From: Panacagrimonas sp965216805
GTDB taxonomy: Bacteria > Pseudomonadota > Gammaproteobacteria > Nevskiales > Nevskiaceae
NCBI RefSeq assembly: GCF_965216805.1
Contig: NZ_CBDCGN010000003.1
Span: forward strand, 1,860,001-1,924,000
Direction: 5' to 3'
DNA: 64,000 nucleotides
The notes beneath the pieces were generated by a model. It made no database searches and was not told the DNA's origin. It saw only the letters and a program-made list of their open reading frames with translations. The position numbers were made by a program, and so were the translations under genes. This document shows positions 54,231 to 62,799 of this stretch, piece by piece (the first letter of the stretch is position 1; every line of letters begins with the position of its first letter).

Positions 54231-55435
54231 GACCGGAACAGGTCTTCCGGCAATGCGGTCGCCAGACCCAGGTTCTGCTGCAGGATCGCCTGCCGCGCCG
54301 GAGTGTCCAGCTCCAGCGCCAGCAGGCCGAGGTGGCGCAACTGGCGCAAGCCCGGCACGGTGTTGGAGAACAGACGCACCAGGCGGTCGGTGAAATCGGA
54401 GGCGCGCTGGCGATCCTGGCGGCGTCGTGCCGCGTAATCCGACAGCAGCGATGCGTGACCGGCGTCGGCCGCGCCGCGCAGCACTTCGGCCAGCGCCGCG
54501 ACGTCGCGCAGACCCAGGTTGAAGCCCTGTGCCGCCACCGGATGCAGGCTCTGCGCGGCGTTGCCGACCAACACCGTGCGTGGTGCGGTCAGCGCATCAC
54601 TCATCACCCGTTGCAGCGGATAGCTGTGACGCTGACCCAGCGCCAGCAGGCGGCCCAGGCGCTCGCCGAAACGATCCTGCGCGCGCGCCAGGAAGGCGGC
54701 GTCGTCCAGCCCCATCCAGTCCGGCAGCTCGGAGGAGGGCACGGTCCACACCAGCGAGCAGGCGTGGCCTTGATCATCGTCCGGCTTGGGCAAGATCGCC
54801 AGCGGACCACCGGGCAGGAAGCGTTCGTAGGCGACGCCGTCATGCGGATACTGCGGCCGTATCGCGGTGACGATGGCGGACTGCCCGTAGTCGTGGGTCC
54901 GAGCCGACAGGCCGAGCTGCTTGCGCACCGCCGAACGCGCGCCGTCGGCCGCCACCAGCAACTGCGTGTGCAATGGCGGATGCTCCGGCGTGTCCAGAGC
55001 GATCTGCACACCGGACTGATCGAGCTCGAAGCGCTGCAGCGAGGCCGGGCAGAACACGGCGACGCCGGTCTGCTCCATGCGCGCCCACAGCACCTGATTG
55101 ATTGCGCGTAGCGGCGTGTTGTAGCCCAGCGCCGGCAGGCCGGCCTCGGCCGCGGTGAAGCGGGTGGCGCCGAAGCGGCCACGTTCGGAGATGTGGGTGG
55201 CGGTGATGGGCGAGGCCTGCGCTGCCAGCGCCTCCCACACGCCATAGCGCTCCAGGATTTGTATTGATGCGGCGTTGAGCGCGATGCAGCGTTCGTCCCA
55301 GCCGGGCGGCATTGCGCGCGGCATCTGGGTTTCGATCAGACCCACTCGACGGCCCTGCGCCGCCAGCGCCATCGCCAAGCTGCAGCCGACCAGTCCGCCG
55401 CCGACGATGACGACGTCGAAATCCGCGGCCGGCAT
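54227..55435 (-). CDS. ubiH: 2-octaprenyl-6-methoxyphenol hydroxylase UbiH-like
   Basis: 402 residues. VIVGGGLVGCSLAMALAAQG, VAADGARSAVRKQLGL and VLVGNAAQSLHPVAAQGFNLGLRD define the family. The pepP-ubiH-ubiI order identifies it. ATG 55435 is chosen over TTG 55444. Confidence 0.9.
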   Translation of the reverse strand: MPAADFDVVIVGGGLVGCSLAMALAAQGRRVGLIETQMPRAMPPGWDERCIALNAASIQILERYGVWEALAAQASPITATHISERGRFGATRFTAAEAGLPALGYNTPLRAINQVLWARMEQTGVAVFCPASLQRFELDQSGVQIALDTPEHPPLHTQLLVAADGARSAVRKQLGLSARTHDYGQSAIVTAIRPQYPHDGVAYERFLPGGPLAILPKPDDDQGHACSLVWTVPSSELPDWMGLDDAAFLARAQDRFGERLGRLLALGQRHSYPLQRVMSDALTAPRTVLVGNAAQSLHPVAAQGFNLGLRDVAALAEVLRGAADAGHASLLSDYAARRRQDRQRASDFTDRLVRLFSNTVPGLRQLRHLGLLALELDTPARQAILQQNLGLATALPEDLFRS

Positions 55436-55440
55436 CGCGG

Positions 55441-56760
55441 TCAACCGGCCATCAGGCTTTCGATTTCACGCACCGACTTGGGCACGTCGCTGGTCAGGAT
55501 TTCGTGGCCAGTCTTGGTGATGAGCACGTCGTCTTCGATGCGGATGCCGATGCCCCAGAATTTCTTGTTCACGCCCTTGCTGCCCGGTGCGATGTACAGG
55601 CCCGGCTCCACCGTCATCACCATGCCGGGCTCGAACGGACGGTAGCGGCCCTGCAGCTTGTAGCGGCCAACGTCGTGAACGTCCATGCCCAGCCAGTGGC
55701 CGGTGCCGTGCATGTAGAACTGGCGATGCTTGTCTTGCGCGATGAGTTTGTCGACCGATCCTTTCAGTAGCCCCAGGTCGACCATGCCCTCGGTGAGCGT
55801 GCGGGTGGCGGCTTCGTGCGGCTTTCCGGCCGACACGCCGGGGCGCATCTGTCGCAGCGCCGCTTTCTGCGCTTCCAGCACCACCTCGTAGACGGCCTTT
55901 TGTTCGGCGCTGAACTTGCCGCCAACGGGAAAGGTGCGGGTGATGTCGGCGGTGTAGCCAGACAGCTCGCCACCGGCGTCGATCAGCAGCAGATCGCCCT
56001 GCTTGAGCTTGGCGTCGTTTTCCACGTAATGCAGGATGCAGGCATTGTCGCCGCCGCCGACGATGGAGCCATATCCGGGCTGCATGTCGTGCGCCTCGAA
56101 CTCGGCATGGATTTCGGCCGCGATCTGCCACTCGAACTTGCCTGGCCGCGTCGCACGCATGGCGCGCACGTGGGCCTGGGCCGACACCTGACCGGCGCGG
56201 CGCATCAGCTCGATCTCCGCTGGACGCTTGAACAGGCGCATCTCGTGCAGCGTGGTTTCCAAGGCCACCACCGTGGTCGGCGCCGCGGCACCGCGCCGCG
56301 ACACTTCGCGCAGGTGGCGCAGCAGGGAGGCGATGCGGCCGTCCAGACTGGGGAACTCGCCCAGGGTGTAGTGCAGGACCTCGCGGCCGGCCAGCAACTG
56401 CGGCAGGCGGGTGTCGAACTCGTCCAGGTTCCAGGCCTGGTCGGCGCCGAAATCCTTGCGCGCGCCAGCCGGGCCGGCGCGGCGGCCATCCCAGATTTCG
56501 CGCTCCTTGTCCTTGGGCTGCACGAACAGGGTGTATTCGCCCTCGCCGCAGCCGGGCGCGATTACCGCAATCGCCTCCGGCTCCGGAAACCCGGTGAGGT
56601 AGGCGAAGTCGCTGTTCTGGCGAAAGCGGTAGTGGGTGTCGCGCGCGCGGATCACCTCGTGCGCGGCCGGCACGATCACCACCGCATTGCGGCCGATACG
56701 GCGCATCAGTTCGGCGCGGCGCGCGGCGTGTTCCTGACGTTGAGCGGGTTTGAGTTTCAT
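55441..56760 (-). CDS. pepP: Xaa-Pro aminopeptidase P
   Basis: 439 residues, pita-bread fold metalloprotease that removes an N-terminal residue next to proline. Metal ligands occur in LLIDAGGELSGYTADITRTF (two Asp), HGTGHWLGMDVHD (His), MTVEPGLYI (Glu) and GIRIEDDVLIT (Glu). ATG 56760 is chosen because MKLKPAQRQEHAARRAELM is the family N-terminus; the frame runs on upstream through the inverted-repeat element, which is not coding. Confidence 0.96.
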   Translation of the reverse strand: MKLKPAQRQEHAARRAELMRRIGRNAVVIVPAAHEVIRARDTHYRFRQNSDFAYLTGFPEPEAIAVIAPGCGEGEYTLFVQPKDKEREIWDGRRAGPAGARKDFGADQAWNLDEFDTRLPQLLAGREVLHYTLGEFPSLDGRIASLLRHLREVSRRGAAAPTTVVALETTLHEMRLFKRPAEIELMRRAGQVSAQAHVRAMRATRPGKFEWQIAAEIHAEFEAHDMQPGYGSIVGGGDNACILHYVENDAKLKQGDLLLIDAGGELSGYTADITRTFPVGGKFSAEQKAVYEVVLEAQKAALRQMRPGVSAGKPHEAATRTLTEGMVDLGLLKGSVDKLIAQDKHRQFYMHGTGHWLGMDVHDVGRYKLQGRYRPFEPGMVMTVEPGLYIAPGSKGVNKKFWGIGIRIEDDVLITKTGHEILTSDVPKSVREIESLMAG

Positions 56761-56766
56761 GGGTTG

Positions 56767-57011
56767 GCCCGCATTTCTCACAGGGGGATCGAGCGATGGT
56801 CGTACGTCGAGGACGTGCAGGGCGCCGGGGCGGAGCGAAACCGATGGTAGCTCCATCGGTTGAGTGAACCCCAAGCCCTGCGCGCCGCAGACAGGCCAGC
56901 GCCGATCCAGCCGGAGAATCTTCCGACGGTCTGTTTCCGAAGCAAACACGAGGAGCGTCGTGAGAATGGGAATGGCATGGGATTCTCCGGCAACCTGTGA
57001 GAAATGCGGGC
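56767..57011 (+). repeat. 245-bp inverted-repeat element, copy 2 (MITE-like)
   Basis: Perfect 18-bp terminal inverted repeats identical to those of copy 1 (15788-16033), same orientation. The internal hairpin (56839-56861) has a different sequence from copy 1 but the same 9-bp stem and 5-base loop; GGAGAATC/GATTCTCC is conserved at 56913-56920 and 56981-56988. It sits between ygfB and pepP and would be part of their mRNA. Confidence 0.9.
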
Positions 57012-57015
57012 AGGC

Positions 57016-57585
57016 TCAGTGCACCGTGTCCGAGGGCTCGTCTGCGGCGGGCGGGCGCGGCCGCATTTCCAGGAACAGCAACTGCGCGCCGACGCGCACG
57101 TATTCGACCAATTCGCTGTAGGCGTTTTCCTCGGTCTCGGCGTCGCCACTGGCATCGAATCCGGCCTGGGTGAACTCGGAAAAATCGCGCAGGGTCTCGC
57201 GCGCCTCGTCGGTCAGACCGCGCAGGTCGAGCTGACGACGGCTGGACAGGCCGTACAGAAAACCGCCGCACCAGGCGGCGAGGGCGTCCACGCGCAGGCT
57301 CAGCGGCATGGCATCGTCCGGCAGCAGGGGCTCGAAGCTCATGTCGGTGGATTGCAAATCGTCGCTGGTCTCGTCGCGCAGTCGCGCCAGTCGGGCGTGA
57401 TCCTCGGCGCCCAGTTTTTCCAGGCCTTCGGCAGCCTCCGCCAGCAGGCTTTCCACGCTCAGGCGCTCGGGCTCGATCACACACAGCGCACCGCACAGCA
57501 CGCCGTGAAAGTTGGAGGGAATTTCGGTATAGCCCAGGGGACGCAGCAGGTCGGCCAGTTCCTGGTAATCGGGCGCTTCGGTCAT
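57016..57585 (-). CDS. ygfB: UPF0149 family protein YgfB
   Basis: 189 residues. Conserved SNFHGVLCGALCV near the N-terminus, WCGGFLYGLS in the middle, and YSELVEYVRVGAQLLFLEM near the end. In related bacteria it lies upstream of pepP-ubiH as here. Function poorly defined. Confidence 0.93.
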   Translation of the reverse strand: MTEAPDYQELADLLRPLGYTEIPSNFHGVLCGALCVIEPERLSVESLLAEAAEGLEKLGAEDHARLARLRDETSDDLQSTDMSFEPLLPDDAMPLSLRVDALAAWCGGFLYGLSSRRQLDLRGLTDEARETLRDFSEFTQAGFDASGDAETEENAYSELVEYVRVGAQLLFLEMRPRPPAADEPSDTVH

Positions 57586-57622
57586 GCGAACAAGTATAGG
57601 GCCGCGCTCTGCGGCAGGCGTT

Positions 57623-58831
57623 TCAGACTGTCACGGTCGAGGTCGCCGCACGGGCTGCGCGTCGGCGCAAGGCACGCGCAAAGCCCCAACCCATCAGCAC
57701 GATGGTCGCGCCGGAAACCACAAACACAGTCTGAAAGCCGACGCGATCCACCAGCAGCGCCGCGCCCAGCACGCCCAGCGATTGGCCGAGGAACAGGCAG
57801 GCGCCGAACAGCGACACTGCAGTGCCGCGCAGTGCCGGCGCCATCTGGGTGGCGTGGGTCTGCAAAGTGGAATGCAGCATCACGAAGCCGAGCCCCGCCA
57901 CCGCACAGGCCGGTGCCGTCCAGCCCCAGTGCGGGGCAAACGCGATCGCCAGATAAGCCAGCCCGAGCAGGCTGGCGCCGCCCGACGCCAGCCCCGCTTC
58001 ACCCAGGCGCGCGATCAGCCAGCGCGCGCTCGCGGTGTAGGCCAATCCGCTGAGAGCGAACAAGGCGACGATCGCCGCCGCCCAGTTCAACGACAAACCA
58101 AAGCGGTCGTGCAGATAGGACGGAATGAACGCCATCGCGGTAAACGCGAACGCGCCTTGCAGCAACGTGATGGCCAGAATGGCGCGCGCCCAGGGCACCG
58201 ACAGCACGCTGGCGACGCCGCGGGCAAAGCCGGGCGTTCCTGCAGGCCGCGCCAGCGGACCGCGTGCCGGCGTCATCGGCAGCATGCAGGCGGCGACCAC
58301 GAGGAACATCGCGGCAATCATCGCGAAGGCCCAGCGCCAGCCCAGCGACTCCGCCAACAGACCCGAGGCCCACTGGCCGAACGCGGTGCCGAGCAGGGTG
58401 GCGGTCATGATGTGCGCCAGAATTTCCTGGCGCCGCTCGTAGCTCACCGCGTCGCCCACCCAGGCCAGCGTCATCGGAATGATGCCGGCGGCGGCGGCGC
58501 CCGACAGGGTGCGTGCCCACACCAGTGCGCCGAGGCTGTCGGAGACCGCAGCCATGACGTTGGTGGCCACACAGGCGGCAACGCCGAACGCGATGACGCG
58601 AAATTTTCCGTAGCGGTCCGCCAGCGGCCCGTAGACCAGCTGCAGCAGGCCGTAGGCCACCGCGTAGGCCGAGATGGTGCGCGCGGCATCGCCGGTGCTG
58701 GCCGCGAACGTCTGCGCCAGCATCGGCAGCAACGGGTCGCAGGCACGCATGGCCGCCATGCTCATGAACGTGGCGAGCGCCAGCACGATCAGGCCGTGGC
58801 GGTCGAATTGGGCTGCAGCAGCTGCCGACAT
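57623..58831 (-). CDS. MFS transporter (drug/metabolite efflux type)
   Basis: 402 residues, 12 predicted membrane helices. Motif A between helices 2 and 3 reads LVYGPLADRYGKFRVIAFG. The N-terminal FDRHGLIVLALATFMSMAAMRACDPLLP resembles the YnfM/Bcr-like exporter group. Substrate unknown. Confidence 0.9.
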   Translation of the reverse strand: MSAAAAAQFDRHGLIVLALATFMSMAAMRACDPLLPMLAQTFAASTGDAARTISAYAVAYGLLQLVYGPLADRYGKFRVIAFGVAACVATNVMAAVSDSLGALVWARTLSGAAAAGIIPMTLAWVGDAVSYERRQEILAHIMTATLLGTAFGQWASGLLAESLGWRWAFAMIAAMFLVVAACMLPMTPARGPLARPAGTPGFARGVASVLSVPWARAILAITLLQGAFAFTAMAFIPSYLHDRFGLSLNWAAAIVALFALSGLAYTASARWLIARLGEAGLASGGASLLGLAYLAIAFAPHWGWTAPACAVAGLGFVMLHSTLQTHATQMAPALRGTAVSLFGACLFLGQSLGVLGAALLVDRVGFQTVFVVSGATIVLMGWGFARALRRRAARAATSTVTV

Positions 58832-59116
58832 CGGGCCTCAGGCTTTGATCGGCGCGGGCGCCGTTGCCGTCAGCCCTGGGGAGGATCGTTGCGGCGTTAG
58901 CGGGTGAGCGTGTCCTGGCATGGCCGAAGACTACCCGAGTCGGTCCGAGGTCGGCGGGATCGTCTCAGCCGGCGTCGCCGGCGGCGGTGATGCGGTGTGC
59001 ATACCGATTCCGCGGGCTGCTGCGTTCAAGCCATGACTGCCCCGTGTCCACCTGCGACGACCGGTTCAGTTTCGCGTGCCGCCCGGACCGCGATACCCGA
59101 CGAAGGAGCATCGACC

Positions 59117-60070
59117 ATGGTCACCACCGCCCCGCTCTGGAGCTATGGGCAGGACATCGCATTCACCCGACCGACGCGCAGCGTCCACACGGTCTACCTG
59201 CATTGTTCGGCCTCGGATGTGGCCAGCCACGACGACGTGTCGGTGATCAAGGCCTGGCATCTGGAACGCAATTTCGGCGATATCGGTTACCACTACTTCA
59301 TCAACAAGAATGGCAACGTCCAGGCCGGCCGCGCGCTGGAGAGCATCCCGATCGCGCAGGCGCCGCACAACACCGGCTCGATCGCGATCTGCTGCCACGG
59401 CCTGGCCGAGGCCAGTTTCACCGCCGAGCAGTACACCACGGTGATCAAGCTGTGCACCGCCATCCGCGACGCCTACAGTCCCAGCCAGATTCGCTTTCGC
59501 GGCCATTGTGAGGTGTCCACCAAGACCTGTCCGGTCTATCACTACAGATCGGTGCTGGGTCTGAACGCCAACGGCTACATGACCGGCAGCACCACGATCA
59601 CGCCGCCGCTGTCGACACCGCCGCCGGCCGCCGGTGCGGGCTCGGCCAGAGCCACCACCGGCGCCACCCGGATGCTGGACCGCGGCCCGCCGGTGCTGGT
59701 GGTCAAGAACCTGCTGCGGTGGAATGGAATCGCCGTGAATGCACAGACCGACCTGTTCGACCAGGCCACCTTCGAGGCGGTGCTCAGTTTCCAGCGTCTG
59801 GCCGGCATCGACGTCGACGGCCAGGTCGGGCCGCAGACCCGCACCGCCCTGAGCGCGGGCGGCAACCGGGCGCGACTGCTCAAGCTCGGCACCCAGGGCG
59901 AGGATGTGCGTGCCCTGCAGCGATTGCTGGGACTGCACCAGATCGTGGTGAGCGAAAACGGCAGGTTCGACGTGGATACCGGCGGCGGTGTGGTGAGCTT
60001 CCAGCGTCGCAAGGGTCTGGTCGCCGATGGTGTGGCCGGCGCCATGACTCGCGCCGCCTTCTTCAAGTGA
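59117..60070 (+). CDS. PGRP-type N-acetylmuramoyl-L-alanine amidase with two peptidoglycan-binding domains
   Basis: 317 residues. Residues about 20-150 form an amidase_2/PGRP domain with zinc ligands in VYLHCSAS (His) and FRGHCEVSTKTCP (His and Cys) and the FGDIGYHYFINKNG motif. Residues about 190-315 hold two PG_binding_1 repeats (LLRWNGIAVNAQTDLFDQ and RLLKLGTQGEDVRALQRLLG). No signal peptide is visible, as in phage endolysins. ATG 59117 has GAAGGAG upstream. It may be a domesticated endolysin or a lysozyme-like effector; the lipoprotein gene downstream could be linked. Confidence 0.88.
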   Translation: MVTTAPLWSYGQDIAFTRPTRSVHTVYLHCSASDVASHDDVSVIKAWHLERNFGDIGYHYFINKNGNVQAGRALESIPIAQAPHNTGSIAICCHGLAEASFTAEQYTTVIKLCTAIRDAYSPSQIRFRGHCEVSTKTCPVYHYRSVLGLNANGYMTGSTTITPPLSTPPPAAGAGSARATTGATRMLDRGPPVLVVKNLLRWNGIAVNAQTDLFDQATFEAVLSFQRLAGIDVDGQVGPQTRTALSAGGNRARLLKLGTQGEDVRALQRLLGLHQIVVSENGRFDVDTGGGVVSFQRRKGLVADGVAGAMTRAAFFK

Positions 60071-60081
60071 GACTTTCGCCT

Positions 60082-60597
60082 ATGTTCATGCCTGCCCGCG
60101 GATCATCCTTGCTGGCCGCGCTGGTCCTTTTCGGCGCGCTGCTGGGCGCCTGCGGTAAGCCGGAACGCGATGCATCGGTGTCCGGCGCCGGGCCTGCGCT
60201 GCAGCCGCAAGCTCAGACACCGGACTCAGACGTCGCCCCGGCTGCCGTGTCCGGCCTCGAAGCCATCGCACCCCTGCGCTGTATCGGGACCGAACCCTAC
60301 TGGCGCATCGACATCGCTGCCGACGGCAGCGCAGTCTGTGCCGACGACTGCGAGGTCGACGACGTCCTGGCCGCAGACGATCTGGTGGTCGCCAACGACG
60401 CTACGCAGCGGTACGCGCTGGCTCTGATGAGGCCTGATGGGCAGCCGTTCGCGCAAATGAGCCTGACGCACAGCGGCCAATGCAGCGATGGCATGTCCGA
60501 TTTTCGCTACGCGTACGGCGTCACCGTGGCGCGTCCGGATGCCCCGGTCTGGCAGGGGTGCTGCAACCGCATCGACACCGCCGCGGAGCTGCGCTGA
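60082..60597 (+). CDS. Lipoprotein with COG3650-like domain
   Basis: 171 residues. Signal peptide with lipobox LLGAC (Cys near residue 24), an Ala/Pro/Gln linker, then APLRCIGTEPYWRIDIAADG, as in the COG3650 family, with several Cys in the mature part. Function unknown. ATG 60082 or ATG 60088. It follows the amidase by 11 bp, so co-transcription is likely. Confidence 0.75.
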   Translation: MFMPARGSSLLAALVLFGALLGACGKPERDASVSGAGPALQPQAQTPDSDVAPAAVSGLEAIAPLRCIGTEPYWRIDIAADGSAVCADDCEVDDVLAADDLVVANDATQRYALALMRPDGQPFAQMSLTHSGQCSDGMSDFRYAYGVTVARPDAPVWQGCCNRIDTAAELR

Positions 60598-60683
60598 GGA
60601 TGCTTTCCAAGACGGTAGATGATGCGGTGGTGCGCTTCGCCGCGCGTCGTTCGGACGCCCGATCCCGCGAGCGGGAGCCGGCA

Positions 60684-61148
60684 TCAGCGTGGATCGCGCC
60701 GCCGCTTTTCCCTGTAGACCTCGCCGCTGAAATCCAGGTGCACTTCCACCGGCTCGCCCCAGGGATTGCGGGTGTGAATCTCGTAATGGCGATCATGCAG
60801 CTTGACCTGTTCCATGCCGCGGTAGCCGAGCGCTTGCGTCAGCGACTGCGGCGGCAGGGTGGTGGGCGCATCGGCATCGGCAGGGCCAGCCGGATCGATC
60901 ACGCGACCGCCCGGCGGCACCGACCGTCGGTCCCGCCCTGACGCGGTTTCCAGTACCTCGCCGTCGGCACGGATCAGCATGCGCGCCTCGAAACGGCCAC
61001 GCTGAAGTTCGCCGATCACGCTGACGCGCTCACCCTCCTGCAGCGGTCGCTGAGGCGCCTGCAGGCGGCCGGCGTCCACCAGCACGCGGCCGCTGGCGTC
61101 TTCCAGGATGAAAGCATCGCCGTAGCGTTCGCGGATCTCGCCTTGCAC
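60684..61148 (-). CDS. OB-fold/PepSY-like protein, probably 5'-truncated
   Basis: 154 residues from GTG 61148. The N-terminal part (QGEIRERYGDAFILEDASG, then VSVIGELQRGRFEARMLIR) looks like a bacterial OB-fold and the C-terminus (HYEIHTRNPWGEPVEVHLD, then FSGEVYREK) like PepSY. Such proteins are periplasmic, but no signal peptide precedes; the frame runs SPASGLRVQGEI into a junction with a two-component remnant. The N-terminus was probably lost by deletion. Confidence 0.5.
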   Translation of the reverse strand: MQGEIRERYGDAFILEDASGRVLVDAGRLQAPQRPLQEGERVSVIGELQRGRFEARMLIRADGEVLETASGRDRRSVPPGGRVIDPAGPADADAPTTLPPQSLTQALGYRGMEQVKLHDRHYEIHTRNPWGEPVEVHLDFSGEVYREKRRRDPR

Positions 61149-61165
61149 GCGCAGGCCGCTCGCCG

Positions 61166-61498
61166 GTGAGACTCACCGCTTTTGAAGCGCAGGTGCTCAC
61201 CCATCTCATGCGCGATCCCGAGCCGGTGGTGGCGCGCCCTACGCCTGCGTGCGCCGCTTCAGCGCGCCCGGCGATCCGCGTGCGCTGGAACTGCTGTCGG
61301 CCGCGCCCGCGGCCCCGGCATGGCAGGGGACGACTGCGCGCGCTGCTGCGCGGCGAGCGGCTGGACGAATCCACGCCCGGCCACGGCCTGGGTCTGTCCG
61401 TCGTCCATGAACTGGCGCGGCTCTACGGTGGCGAACTGCGACTGGCGCGATCCAGCCTGGGCGGACTGTCCGCCCAACTGCGACTGCCGCTGCGCTGA
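61166..61498 (+). pseudogene. Fused remnant of a response regulator and histidine kinase
   Basis: The first residues (RLTAFEAQVLTHLMRDPEPVV) match the start of an OmpR/PhoP-type winged-helix domain. The end (GHGLGLSVVHELARLYGGEL and then RLARSSLGGLSAQLRLPLR) is the G2 box and C-terminus of a histidine kinase ATPase domain. A DDGPGM-like box occurs in another frame, so there is also a frameshift. Receiver, linker and most of the kinase are gone. This is a PhoPQ-like operon collapsed by deletion. Confidence 0.6.
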
Positions 61499-61524
61499 CG
61501 CAGGCCGGGGATATACTTTCGCGC

Positions 61525-62091
61525 ATGCGACCGGCACGACTTCCCCTACTGTCCGCCCACGAATACCTGGATGGAGAGCTGCGCTCCGAGTTGCGGCACG
61601 AGTACGTGGCCGGGCAGGTGTTCGCCATAGCTGGGGCAGGTCGCCGTCACGGCGAGATCGTCGTGAACCTGGGCAGCGCCCTACATCGCGCGGCCCGTGG
61701 CGGAGCCTGCCGCGTGTACGTCGCCGACATGAAAGTGCGCATCGACGCCGCCGACATCTTCTACTACCCGGACATTTTGGTCGGCTGCGATCCCGCCGAC
61801 GATCACGAGTATTACTCGCGCGCACCGTGCCTGCTGGTGGAGGTGCTGTCCGACTCCACCGAGCGTGCCGATCGCGGCGAGAAATGGCAGAACTACCGCC
61901 TGCTGCCCTCGCTGCGCGAATACCTGCTGGTAGACAGCCGGAGGATCGCGGTGGAGGTCTACCGGCTTGGCGACGGTGGCTGGACCTGCGAGCCGCTGAA
62001 TCCTGAAGAGGCGTTCGATAGCACCTGCCTGGGATGCTCGGTGCCGTTGCAGGAGATCTACGCCGGCTTGCGTTTCGACGACCGCGCCTGA
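61525..62091 (+). CDS. Uma2-family (DUF820) PD-(D/E)XK endonuclease-like protein
   Basis: 188 residues. FYYPDILVGCDP supplies the Asp and LLVEVLSDSTERADRGEKW the E-x-(x) and Lys of the restriction-like core; RHEYVAGQVFAIAGAGRRHGEIV is the typical N-terminal half. Function unknown; abundant in mobile contexts. Confidence 0.9.
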   Translation: MRPARLPLLSAHEYLDGELRSELRHEYVAGQVFAIAGAGRRHGEIVVNLGSALHRAARGGACRVYVADMKVRIDAADIFYYPDILVGCDPADDHEYYSRAPCLLVEVLSDSTERADRGEKWQNYRLLPSLREYLLVDSRRIAVEVYRLGDGGWTCEPLNPEEAFDSTCLGCSVPLQEIYAGLRFDDRA

Positions 62092-62120
62092 GCGTGGCGG
62101 AACCGCAGCGTTTCCGGCCG

Positions 62121-62549
62121 TTACAGGCGCACCCAGTGCTCGCCGCCCGCGCCCCTCACCGCGGCCACCGGTACGGGGCGATCGAAGCTCACCAGGCGCG
62201 CGTCGTGACGCACGGCCAGGGCCAGCAGGTAGGCATCGGTGAGGTGGGCCGGCAACAGCACGCGGGTCCAGTCGATCAGGCCGGGTTCGAACAGACTCAG
62301 GTCGTCCGCTCAGAACGTGTGCGAAGGATGCGCCAACGCCTCACCCAGACGCAGCGCGGCCTCCGCCACCGGCACCGCGTTGGGATAGCGCGGCTGCGAC
62401 AGGATTCGCACGCAGCCGTTCTGGGTCAGCGGACACGATGCCCAGCCCTGTTCGACATGGCTCGCAAACCAGCGCCGCGCCAGACCGTGATGGACATGCG
62501 CCGCGTCGAGCAAGGCGATCAGGACGTTGACGTCCAGCAATGCCCGCAT
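62121..62549 (-). pseudogene. VapC-family PIN toxin with in-frame TGA
   Basis: From ATG 62549 the frame reads MRALLDVNVLIALLDAAH and continues to AHPSHTF, then TGA (62310-62312), then continues in the same frame as ADDLSLFEPGLIDWTRVLL, HLTDAYLLALAVRHDARLVS, ending at TAA (62121-62123). With Trp (TGG) at the stop it would be a normal PIN toxin of about 142 residues with acidic residues in LLDVNVL and LTDAYLL. It is preceded by an antitoxin (TGATG junction). Confidence 0.8.
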
Positions 62550-62737
62550 CAGATGCCTTCGTCTTCCCGTAGCCGGTCGATGGCCTCGTTGGTCACCAGC
62601 TTGCCGCGCGCCGACAGCGGCCGGAATCCGTACCGCGCGGCCGGTTCGGCGATGCCGGCGGGTGCGGGTTGCGTCAGCGCCTGACGCAGCAGGCGCGACA
62701 AGACCTCGCCCAAGGTACGTTTCTCCTGCCGCGCCAT
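62549..62737 (-). pseudogene. VapB-type antitoxin, N-terminally truncated
   Basis: 62 residues from ATG 62737: MARQEKRTLGEVLSRLLRQAL followed by GFRPLSARGKLVTNEAIDRL. Family members begin with a short beta-strand and DDDVLAAAKAL before this point; here the upstream sequence does not match and the DNA-binding strand is missing. The toxin-binding tail remains. It overlaps the toxin start. Confidence 0.6.
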
Positions 62738-62799
62738 GGCCTTGGCTGGGCTTGGCGGAGGGCAAGAGCGACCCATTTTTGCATGACGTATCGCTGGGC

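Noticed and set aside
56761..56949. Apparent N-terminal extension of PepP
   Set aside because: It is the reverse reading of the inverted-repeat element; the PepP family N-terminus begins at 56760.
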